Assembly: GCA_900073065.1 (NCBI GenBank)
Contig: FJOG01000001.1
Location: forward strand, 2,202,439-2,266,438
Reading direction: 5' to 3'
Source: Phialocephala subalpina
Lineage: Eukaryota > Ascomycota > Leotiomycetes > Helotiales > Mollisiaceae
Length of the DNA: 64,000 bases
In this document: positions 45,881 to 55,944 of the stretch, in pieces
Position numbering within the stretch: position 1 is the stretch's first letter
Layout of the letters: each line of letters begins with the position of its first letter
Translations under genes and position numbers: made by a program
The notes under the pieces: model-generated
The model's input: the letters and a program-made list of their open reading frames with translations, nothing else
What the model was told of the DNA's origin: nothing
The model's database searches: none

Positions 45881-47228
45881 TCACTTTGCGACTGGCCACC
45901 ATCCTATTCGGGTATAGCTGTCGATCATCCCCTGTACAAGTTCTTTGGTGATTACAGGCTTCTCATACTTGAAGCTCAACACCTTCTCGAGTCGACTGCC
46001 ATCCATACTCAAATCCGTATCTTTAAGCAATTCCTTCTCCATGAATGGTGTCAGGGGTCCTGGTCGTGTGATTCCCGCCTCCTCAAGCAATTCTGCCCAT
46101 GGCCCAAGGACTTCATCGTTCACGTCATCCACCACACTGTCCATATTCAACCTGGCGAAAGTACTGATCAGTTGTCCTTGGAAACCTGTCTGAATGCCGA
46201 ATATTTGACCAATGATTTCTGCCATGGTTCCTTGAGATGTTTGACCCTTGTCGACCATGTTGAAGATGGGTATCTTGCCCATGGTCTTGGCATCCCAGTT
46301 GGGTTGCTTCTGCACCGCGTACCAGTCCGCAATAGCCCAAAGACCTCGAGCCACATCTGTGATATGTACCGTATTGACTCGGAGATCCTTCGTCCAAAGC
46401 CATTTCAACTCCTCCTGCAGATGCTGGTAGACGCGAGCAAGACAGAGACCGGTTGAGACAAATTGAGATGCATAGTCGCCATAGACATGGGCGAGTCGGA
46501 CAATAATGAGATTCAGCCTGTATACCCATGGTCAGCAAGCTCATCGTAAAGATGAGACGAAAGTGGACGTTCCACTTTCATCTCATGTATGAAGCGGTAA
46601 CACAGATGCAGAGGTTTGGATGGGATCTGCAAAACCACATACCCTTCAATCTTTGCCAGCTGTTCCTCTGCCTGCAGTTTGAACACAGCAATCTTGCTCC
46701 ATGGCTTCAGCTTATCTCCCTCCTTGCTGGGCTGTGAGTCTGGCTTGTACACCATGCCGGTACTGAGCTCCACGAACGCCTTCACACCCCGCTTGGCTGC
46801 CTCCTGCCCTATGGCAATACTCAATGCCAACGAGCGTACCTTGTAAACCTCGTCATCTTGTGAATATCTCGTCTCTCCACCACAGTTGAAGACATAGTCC
46901 CATTGCTTGCCATTCGAACGGTCGAAGATGCGAGGCAGAGATTCTGTGTTGAGAGGTGATTGTCAGACTAGTGAACTCAATCGGCGCAAGCCTGATGATG
47001 AAGAGATAGAAGAGGAGGGAGCATACTCTCGTTACTTGCATCTGCCTGCATAAACTTCTCCTTCGAGCATGCCTCCTCGAACTCTGGTGCCAGCCATGCC
47101 AATTGTGGTAACACCTTGTCCACGATCCGCACCTCAGATGCCAAGTTGTTCTTGTGAATGTACAGTGCAAGATTCCGTCCAATGTAACCCAAACCGCCAA
47201 CGATGAGGACTGCGGGCTTCTCAGCCAT
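45881..47228 (-). CDS. Extended-SDR NAD-dependent epimerase/dehydratase-like protein
   Basis: A Rossmann-fold NAD(P)-dependent enzyme; substrate unknown. Three exons: 47228-47027, 46943-46643, 46517-45881; 379 residues. The N-terminus holds the extended-SDR nucleotide motif GGLGYIGRNLALYI (GxxGxxG) and an acidic residue ending strand two (VRIVDK). Further on come DYVFNCGGETRYSQDDEVYK, FVELSTGMVYKPDSQPSKEG, LIIVRLAHVYGDYASQF (family position of the R-x-x-x-x-Y-G block) and the central VNTVHITDVARGLWAIADWY. The usual catalytic YxxxK is not obvious as such; TGMVYKP with SKIAVFKLQAEEQL may supply the Tyr and Lys, so activity is uncertain. The second intron (46642-46518) is 125 bases and contains a 16-base-pair hairpin. 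The family is a conserved fungal one annotated broadly as epimerase. Confidence 0.85.
46552..46586 (-). repeat. Strong intronic hairpin in the epimerase-like gene
   Basis: Arms 46552-46567 and 46571-46586 (16 bases each, 3-base loop) are complementary at 15 positions. On the transcribed (minus) strand the one mismatch becomes a U-G wobble, so the RNA stem is complete. It lies entirely inside the second intron. Confidence 0.9.
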
Positions 47229-47557
47229 CGCGCTCTATGATGATAAAGGAGTGGAAGACACGAAGTGTCGAAGCTGCTGTGTGCGGATTTGCTGCTCGGT
47301 GGGTCGCGTTGACCAGCGGCGGGGAGTCTCTCGAGATATCAGAAGATGGAGGATCAGTCCTGGGATCAGAAAGTAAAAACAAGGGACGTGTATGAAGAAT
47401 TGCGGAGTTTCTGAGTCAATGCAGCTGTGAGGCGTGGAAGGTTGATCAAGTGTGCAATTGATTTATATGCTCGGGCCTCCTCGCAATTTGGAAGGTAGGG
47501 GTCAGATGGAAGGAGGGTCTGCTATCCCAAGTTTTCCCAACCGCAACAGCACAGGCA

Positions 47558-48172
47558 NNNNNNNNNNNNNNNNNNNNNNNNNNNNNNNNNNNNNNNNNNN
47601 NNNNNNNNNNNNNNNNNNNNNNNNNNNNNNNNNNNNNNNNNNNNNNNNNNNNNNNNNNNNNNNNNNNNNNNNNNNNNNNNNNNNNNNNNNNNNNNNNNNN
47701 NNNNNNNNNNNNNNNNNNNNNNNNNNNNNNNNNNNNNNNNNNNNNNNNNNNNNNNNNNNNNNNNNNNNNNNNNNNNNNNNNNNNNNNNNNNNNNNNNNNN
47801 NNNNNNNNNNNNNNNNNNNNNNNNNNNNNNNNNNNNNNNNNNNNNNNNNNNNNNNNNNNNNNNNNNNNNNNNNNNNNNNNNNNNNNNNNNNNNNNNNNNN
47901 NNNNNNNNNNNNNNNNNNNNNNNNNNNNNNNNNNNNNNNNNNNNNNNNNNNNNNNNNNNNNNNNNNNNNNNNNNNNNNNNNNNNNNNNNNNNNNNNNNNN
48001 NNNNNNNNNNNNNNNNNNNNNNNNNNNNNNNNNNNNNNNNNNNNNNNNNNNNNNNNNNNNNNNNNNNNNNNNNNNNNNNNNNNNNNNNNNNNNNNNNNNN
48101 NNNNNNNNNNNNNNNNNNNNNNNNNNNNNNNNNNNNNNNNNNNNNNNNNNNNNNNNNNNNNNNNNNNNNNNN
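47558..48172. other. Assembly gap (615 N)
   Basis: A run of N in a region with no supported gene on either side. Confidence 0.98.
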
Positions 48173-49414
48173 GGGACCAGTGCAAAATCGCTGTAAACCT
48201 AAACATCCACCCCATCACCAGCCTGCATCTCAGACATCTCAACGCCACAAGTCTCTCCATGGCAGTCGAGATTCTCTCCGAAGAGCTGCAGGACTTGCTT
48301 TCTTCGACTCTTGAGAAGCTGAGAGCCATCTCTTTCCTATTCCAGATAGCTTGAAAGAACGACGTGCAGCCGCCTCCTCTGCACACGCCCGTCCCGGACA
48401 CAGCCAGATTGCCCTGGACAATCTCAGCAACAACTTGAGCCTTTCGCAATCGATTCCTCATCAATTCCTCATTCCTCATCTACGTGTTACGAGTCATTTT
48501 CTTGATATTCAGGGGCCAAGGCATGCCGAGCAGAACTGCCTTCTAGAAGCTTTTGCCCTGCAGTGGGGGTTTTCTTAGTTGCCGCGATGTGTGGAAGCAC
48601 CCGCATCGACTCCTTGCAACTCGTTGGTCGTGTCGTCTTTATCATAGCCGTCCACCGTCGTTGTGCCATGCAAACAATAAAGTTTCGGCGGCTTAATCTC
48701 CGCCCGAGAAGAAAGGGGGCCCAAGTCGAAGTAACACCGGCAAGAGTCGCGTTTGCAAACTCTTCTCTCATCCACACACCTCGGCAGGAATCTGGTTGTG
48801 TTGTCTGCAGAATAAACCAACATTGGCAGGTCGGCGCCCTAGTGCCAAGGCCGATCTCCTATCATTCCTCAAAAGCAAGAGCATCTCGGGTTGACGGCCC
48901 ATGCAGGAACAATCTTGAGTCTTGCATCCGTCTCACCCAAAATCCCAGAGTTCAACATGACCTCAAGCTCACAAGACCCTGTGGCCTGGAACCCAAAAAA
49001 GAAGTCATCGTCCGGCCCCCGTCATGCAGCTCGCATGCAAGTCATCTGCAGTCATTCAGCCTGGCACCATCACATCCATCACCTTGTTAATTTATCCTTC
49101 CTGGGCTTCTCCCGTGCTTCGGATGCTTCTGAAACAATTCTGCTGCATCGTCTCATTCCTCGTCTGATCAGCCTGTTTTCGCACTTGGAATGAAGATGAG
49201 ACGAGAACCCCCACTCCACACCTATTTTCGTCTGCAAGAGTTATGTTTCGTTCGTTGTATGGGGTAGGAAATCATCGCGAGATTGAATTTGACGTACGGA
49301 GTGTTGCATCCGTTAATTTGAAATCTCAACGCTTCTCTTCAGATTCCTAACGCTGGGCTTGGACCGAAATTCTTTTGTGTTAGCCAGCCGTCATTTGACC
49401 CTTGGGTTTGAGTA

Positions 49415-49619
49415 CCACAACCAATGCTTTAGCCATCAAGTTCGAAAAATGTAGGAAATTCAACAAAGACCAAGCTCATCTGGAATAGAACCCTCCATAA
49501 GTTACGTGTGCCACAACCAATACTTTGGATGAGCGTTGATGAGAAAGACTCGTCCAAACACCAGGTCCAAAAGTAGTCAAAATTCAACAAGACGAAGCTC
49601 TTCTGGAACAGGATCTCCA
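49415..49619. repeat. Two-copy imperfect direct repeat of about 90-110 bases
   Basis: Copy one (49415-49497) and copy two (49510-49619) share ccacaaccaat followed by cttt, then aaattcaaca, then a closely matching block ending tctggaa...ctcca. The spacing between shared blocks differs by about 28 bases, so it is a diverged duplication, not a clean tandem repeat. Confidence 0.6.
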
Positions 49620-49990
49620 GAGAACAGACTCTTTGAAATACCATGAGCAAAACACTTCGTACTCCAGACCACACACTCGAAATTTCCAAGTAACGAACAA
49701 CATATATATAGTAGCACTTAGCTCGACAAGTTTCAATAGAAAACTTGCAAAGGATCCAGCCAACACTTCGCTTTGGAGGAATAAACATGCCTTCTGTATC
49801 TAGGGTATTTACAATCGCCATCCCTCAATCCTTATCACACCCAAAACCATTCATCTAAAATCCTTTACCATACCCATTCAGACTGCTCCTGGGACCGGCG
49901 CTTCAATGTCCTTAACGCCTCCCGAGAACTACTACCATATCATGCATAATCCATCATCTTATCGTCGCTCATCACCCATCACTCCACGTA

Positions 49991-52252
49991 TCATCTCCTC
50001 TCATCCACCTCCTCATCATCAGCAGGCTCGACTCTCACTAATATCTCCTCCAAGAGTCCCTCAAGGAAGACATCAACATCCTTGCCCATACCGACTGGTT
50101 CCTGCTTGTCCCAGTGATCAATCTCCTTGCAGACATGTGCTAATTTGTACACCAATTTCCGCAATTTCTCATGGGCTGCTTGTGCTCGTTGTTGTTTGGG
50201 AGTGGTGCCTGTACCACGGAAAGCTTGCTGAAGACGATATTGCCTTCGTTTCAAAGCCTCTTCTAGGGCAGGAAATATCACATCGTTGAGTGCGTCAAGC
50301 TCACCGGTAGGACTCGCAGGTGTTGGGGATGGCATGGATGTTGGTGCTCGAGAAGACTCAGATGAGAGACTTTCACGGGAAGGGGTGTTATCTCGTAGTT
50401 TTGAGGGTAGGGCTGGTAATGGCTGTTGGCCAAGCTGTCTTGGATTGATGTTCTGAGAGGACTGATGCTGGTGCAATGGAGGTGGTGGTGTGTGTTGTTT
50501 GGAAGGGCTAGTAGATGCTTGATTTGTTACTTTTTGCAGAGGTTGGGCATATCCACGGAATGGAGGTATTTCAGGCAGCTTGATGGGGCCGAGCTTTGGT
50601 AAAGGCTGCTGAGTCAGTGGCCGAATAGGTTCCGTGACTTGTGCAGTCTGTGGCAGCAACGGGGATGGAGCTAGTGCTGATCTTGGTGGTTGTGGAGAAG
50701 GCGTTGATGACATATTTAGGAAACACATGTCTCTTTGAAGCTGTTCTTGCAAGGAGCGATCATAATCAGGCGAATCAGTGTTCTGTTGGTAAAAGAGCGG
50801 CTGCTGACTCGCTCTTGGGGTATCGGGTGCAGTAGTCCTCTGCTTTTCTGGTGATGGAGGAAGAGGGACCTTAGAAGGAGAAGTGGGTGGCATTTGGGGA
50901 ACAGGCCGTCTTTGTGGTGATGCTTGGCGTGTTGTAGCTGAGATTGGAGAATGCATAGCTTTGACGGTATCGGCGTTAGAAACATACCCAGAATCCTTTG
51001 GTTTTTGGGGCGACGAGCTTCGTGGTCGCTCGGCATAATCGTCTCCACTTTCCGAGGACCTCGAGGATCTGGCGTTGGTTGCAGACTCTCCCATAGCGTT
51101 TAGACCTGCTCTACCAGTGTTTCTTCCTCCCACAGGTCTGATGGTACCAAAGTCCCAGAGATCCTCGTTCACTGGCATAGATCGTGGGGGCTCCTCCCGT
51201 TCATCGTCTGAGTCCTCGTCACCGCTCTTGTGGTGGACAGCCCATCTTTCGTATCGCTCAATCAGTTCTGTTAGATACGAAGTCTTCTTTGCCCGCCTCA
51301 CAAAGGGATGCTTCAAAAGCTCTCTTGCACTAGGTCGTTTCCTGGGATCCTTTTGAAGGCACAGTTCCACGAATTCCTTGAAGGCCTTTGAGAAATTACC
51401 TTCCAGCTCCGGAGGCGGATTCTTGGGTATTAGAAACAAGACTTTCATGGGGTGTATATCCGAGTAAGGAGGCTCGCCATTGGCTAACTCAAGAGCCGTA
51501 ATTCCAAGTGACCATATATCTGCCTTGTGATCATATCCAGACTGCTTGATGACCTCAGGAGCCATCCAGAACGGTGTACCCACAAACGTATTCTTCTTGG
51601 TCATTGTTGCCGAGAGTTGCCCAGAAACACCAAAATCTGCTAGCTTTACTTGACCGTTGGAGCCAAGTAAGATGTTGGCAGCTGCAATAGCAATTAGCAC
51701 CACGTATCTACTTGACTCGAATGAATCTCTTACCTTTGATATCTCGATGTAGCTTCTTGTCGGAATGTAGGTATTCTAGGCCGAAAAGGAGCTCCCGTAT
51801 GATGATCGATATGTACTCTTCCCCAATAAGTCCTGGCTTCATCAAGTCTCCGCAGCTTCCACCAGAACAAAACTCCATGACGATCCATAAGTCCGAACCC
51901 TTCAGATATGATCCATAGTATTGCGTGACGTAAGGCGAGTGTAGTTCGGACAGAATGGAGATCTCTTGGACAATATCTTCGACTTCGTCTTCCGCGTTCT
52001 CGACATCAATGACCTTGATCGCAACAGCTTGGCCGGTGCGCTTGTCCACCCTATACTCTGTTAGCTGAATTGCTTCAAGATTTCTGGAGATACCTACCCT
52101 TTATAGACCTTGCCAAAGCTCCCACCGCCTAGGGACAATGAGCTTTGCTACACAGACTGGGAAGAGGACAATACAGTACCTATGCAGTTCTGCTTGGTAT
52201 ACAGTGTCTCTGGGTCTATATGGCCGCTTGCCATTCCACCACCGCTTGCCAT
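49991..52252 (-). CDS. STE20-like kinase of the GCK-III group (Kic1/Sid1/MST-1 type)
   Basis: A Ser/Thr kinase of the germinal-centre group that works in polarity or septation signalling, usually upstream of NDR kinases. Exons: 52252-52180, 52128-52098 (31 bases), 52050-51734, 51681-49991; 703 residues. The kinase domain is N-terminal: Gly-rich loop [16 protein letters not shown] lysine (about residue 47), [53 protein letters not shown] and [20 protein letters not shown]. This activation loop is characteristic of GCK-III. A Pro/Ser/Gln-rich linker follows, then an ordered C-terminal helix block ([39 protein letters not shown]). The tiny second exon encodes just the Gly loop. Assignment within the group (MST-1 or SID-1 class) is not settled from sequence alone. 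Confidence 0.93.
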
Positions 52253-53314
52253 TGTGTGTGATGTTGGCCTTCAGAGGATTTCCAAGCGCAAGGAAGAGAA
52301 GCTCGTTGTGGTGTGGGCGTGTATAGCTGTGTATGCTGGGATTACCCCGATGTTTATTGGCAAGGATGTTGTCGCAGAATTTGCTGGTAACGGCCACAAT
52401 GGAGAGATGAGATCGAGACTCAAATGCATGAAGACAGAGCGACAATCAGCCGAGCTCGTGAATATTATGCTAGCGACGCAGCTGAGCTCGTTCCCTTGTC
52501 GAAGCGGTCGTTGTGGTGATGGTGGGGTCGAGGCCAACCTTAAGATCCCGAGGACGGAAATGTACAGTACCACCACAACCAGACAATTAACAAAGCTGTA
52601 AAGCGGAACTTACTCTCGAAAACTTGTAGATTCTCTTGAGCTCCAGTCTCACAGCTGAAAGAAAAGGCGATGCAGCGGTTGCTAGGAGGCCTTGGAATGT
52701 GGAAGAGTGGAAATCAGGTCCGTGTTTCAATAATCGCGGGGAAGGCAGGTACGATAGGGCACAAAACAAAGGGGCACATTCAGGTACACTCGGGAAGATC
52801 TTGATGTTCGATCCGGTGAACAATATCCATTTATCAAAGAGGCGTCTTCTGGTTCTGCTTTTCTCGGAAGAATAATAACGGGATGTTTTGTTGTGATCTT
52901 ACGCAAGGTCGCTTCTCAGCCAATCACTAGCAATGTACTGATCTGTTGATTGCAAGGGCCTGAACACTTCAAAGCGCGACACAGTCGCGGTCATGGTCAC
53001 GCCGATGCTGCAGACGTGGGTTGGATTTCTCGCAAATCACACTGGAACCCGGTAGGGCTACTGGGCACGCGTAACACAAAGTTATTGGACACAAAGGTTT
53101 GTGTGTTCACTCTATGCTCAATATTGCATGCGTCCGTCTAAATGCCATGGAGAGGGCTCCAAAGGAAAGGGGTGGCAACGCCCTCCACCAACCATATACA
53201 GTCCCTCAAACCCGAATTCATCATCTGCAAATGGACCCGGAGGGGATACCAAGGTGAAGAGCTGCTCATATCATAACGCCGTGAATGATGTGAAGAGCTA
53301 CCAACCAAATAGAC
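52253..53314. other. Intergenic, kinase promoter and UBX gene 3' flank
   Basis: About 1 kb with no supported gene. Several open frames overlap the kinase exons on the opposite strand and are shadows. Confidence 0.5.
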
Positions 53315-54989
53315 CTAATCCTCGAGAAACTCCACCATAAGCGTGCCATTAGCAAGCCCAGCGTTCTGAACTGTCTCATCCAGATATTCGAGTAGGTCGT
53401 CTTTCCCCATCCCCTTGATATCAAATCTAACGCCTTCCTTTCCCTCCAGAGGTTCTGCCTTAAGCCATTCGAAGATGCGGCGCACTGTCTCGTCCGTACG
53501 GAATCTCCTAACCACTCGACCAGTAGGATGTCTGAATTGAATGCGGACAACACCAGGGCCAGCCGCGGGCTCGATATGGGGATTGTTGGAAGGAATTTGT
53601 GAGAAGGGTGAAGCAAAAGAAGCACCACCATTACCATTCGTGCTTTCTGTTTCTTCGGCCTCCTCAGTCTCCTTTCCTTTACCCTTGCTGACATCTCCGA
53701 AGCTCTTCGTAAGCTCATCTGGATCCTCACCCTTGGGGCCACCTCCTCCGTTGGTAGCAAGACTATTTTGCAGTGCCAGATCAAGCATTTCCTCCTCGGT
53801 AAGTCGGTCGACATCAAGTGATTTTGCCTTCTCTGGCTTGCGTCTGGCGACTGGGTTCTTCTTCGTAACGTCCAAGCTATATCGGTCAAGGAATTCAACC
53901 AGCTGCATCAGGAAGTCGCCTGCCTCCGGAACTGGTGGGCCAGACCAAACCTTTACTTGCTCTCCAGTCCTGGGATCAACAATAGCAATGTGGGGATATG
54001 CATCTGGGCTGTCCTTGAGGGGGAAATAGTAGTTGATATATGATTGTCCACGAGGATCGTCCTTCCCATATTGTATGAAGATGAAGTTTTCTCTCACAAG
54101 CTCTTTGATGCCGTCGTGCTTCCAGATATCTCTATTTAGTTGTTGACATTCGAATAAGGCAAGATCTTGAACGTTGACAAGGATCCACTTCGTTTCCTCT
54201 TTACCCTGGTCTCTAGCAGTGTCCCACGAAACTTGGCGCATGAGCTCGAAAGGCGGTCGGAACAGCTCTGCAAGGCGGGCAGCTTTTGATGATTGTTCGG
54301 AAGCTCCTCCAGTAGCTTGGGCTAAGGCTTCACGGCGCGCTGAGGGGTCGGCAGACTCGTCCCAGATCGAAGGCACTGCTCTCTGATTGAATACTCCTGG
54401 GCGACCTGTGATTTATTAGCATTTGTACAAGATCCGCAGCAAGCCCCATACCTGACCCCGAAGCCCCGCCTTGTCGTCTGGCTCTCATCTGTTGCAGTAC
54501 TGCAGCGTGCATATCATCTTGGTCCCCCCAACCTCCATGTGCATCAACGAGAGTCTCTGTCACACGGCCGATGGGTGCCCTAACACCCTCCGCGTCGAAA
54601 CCTGCACTAGCATCACCACCCGCGTATAGTTCTTCCTGCATTCTCCGTGCCATAGCTTCATCATCTTCGTAGTCGGCCGCTCTGGCTACAGCTGCAGCGT
54701 GTGATGTATCATCCTCGCTTTCTTCGTCGTGATCCAAGTCCATGTCATCGTCCGAATCGTCTTTTGCCGCGGGTTGTTGGGGTGCTGGTCTGCTAGCATG
54801 GGGAACTTCTGGTCGGGTAGATGTAGGTATTGGAGGCGCTGATGGTTCGCTGGCCGTCGCGAGATCAGGAGAGTCGAAGTATAGCTGGATAGCCTGCTCG
54901 GCGATGTTGTCGGTCAAGCCCAGGTATCTTCTAGCAACCTCCGCGTTCGTATCCGTGAAGGCAATAAAATGATCGATAGACTCGTCCAT
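53315..54989 (-). CDS. UBX5: UBA-UAS-UBX protein (Ubx5/UBXN7 type)
   Basis: A Cdc48/p97 adaptor that links ubiquitinated substrates and cullin ligases to the segregase. Two exons: 54989-54452 and 54405-53315; 542 residues. Domains in order: UBA-like (residues 5-45, HFIAFTDTNAEVARRYLGLT, AEQAIQLYFDSPDL), an acidic linker (DDSDDDMDLDHDEESEDD), the UAS thioredoxin-like domain (about 215-350; LAELFRPPFELMRQVSWDTA, KWILVNVQDLALFECQQLNR, ENFIFIQYGKDDPRGQSYIN), a UIM-like helix (about 390, EEEMLDLALQNSLA), and UBX (about 460-542; VRIQFRHPTGRVVRRF, LLEYLDETVQNAGLANGTLM). This order is that of Ubx5/UBXN7. The 46-base intron is canonical. The UBX signature loop FPR appears to be absent; p97 contact may differ. 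Confidence 0.94.
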
Positions 54990-55944
54990 CTTGGGCAGAT
55001 CGAGGGTGAAGGGTTGTGGCCTCCGTTATTCTTGAAAATGTGGTGGCAAGTCGAAGTCGAGATCGAATAGAGGGGTCTAACTGACGTAGGCCTTGAGGGA
55101 TCGTGGGGTGGTTGCAAGAAGTGCAGATGATCAGCGCAAGAAATAGAAGCGCTCACGCGGGCGAGGGGATCGTAAATAAAGAGTCAGAAGTTGGACGTAA
55201 TTCACACAGACCATGTAGTCATCGCGTGCCTTGGTGAATCTGTTTCATTTTGGAAAGAGAACGAAATGGAACTGCAAGAGGTAGCCCGTTCGCGATGGCA
55301 CAATCGCGGAACACGATAAGAGTCACGTGGATTACTGTGGACTCGGGTGCCAGTGCGCCACACCTGGGCAGTCTTCTATTCACTTTCAATACTGGTCAAA
55401 TGAATGATAATTAGTCCTGTGAAGAATTGTCGAGTTCCGTGCCAGGAGTCGACCCAATGGCAAGTCTCTAGGGTAAAATTTGTCCTCTGTTATTCAAATT
55501 GTCCATGTTTCGAATATGAGAAGTACCACAACGCAAGGGGAGATGCTAAAATCTGGGGAACACATTGATTGTACAGAGAAAACGTGTCAAGGTCTGGGAA
55601 AGAGATTGTGACCTGGTTATTTCTGTAATATCCCAAGCCTTAGAGACACATTACCCCTATTTGATTTCTCGCTTATGAGAGCCGTGACAACCCCACTACT
55701 TAACAAGAGATCGACGAGTTCCTGAGCAGTAACAAATATGGAACATGCATTCACATCAGCATTGTGAAAAATATGAGGGTAGATATACATAGAGCGGCAA
55801 CAATTTTTGATAATTGATCGGGTATCAAAAGCCTGAAAGATAATGCGCCTCCCAATGCTTTCATCTAAAACCGTTTCGCGTCTCCATTAATCATACCTGT
55901 CGTCCTCGTATGCTGGGGCATCTGCAATAACCCATGTCATGAGT
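54990..55944. other. Intergenic, UBX5 promoter and Zn2Cys6 gene 3' flank
   Basis: About 950 bases, AT-rich in the middle, with no supported coding frame. Confidence 0.5.

Larger units (their letters stand above)
47229..49990. other. Gene-poor stretch including an assembly gap
   Basis: It begins upstream of the epimerase-like gene, contains the 615-base N gap, and ends at the 3' end of the kinase gene. Frames on either side of the gap do not join into anything I recognise. A gene could be hidden in the gap. An imperfect repeat lies at 49415-49619. Confidence 0.45.

Noticed and set aside
47452..48479. Long frames crossing the second N gap
   Set aside because: Same artefact; no coding character on either flank.
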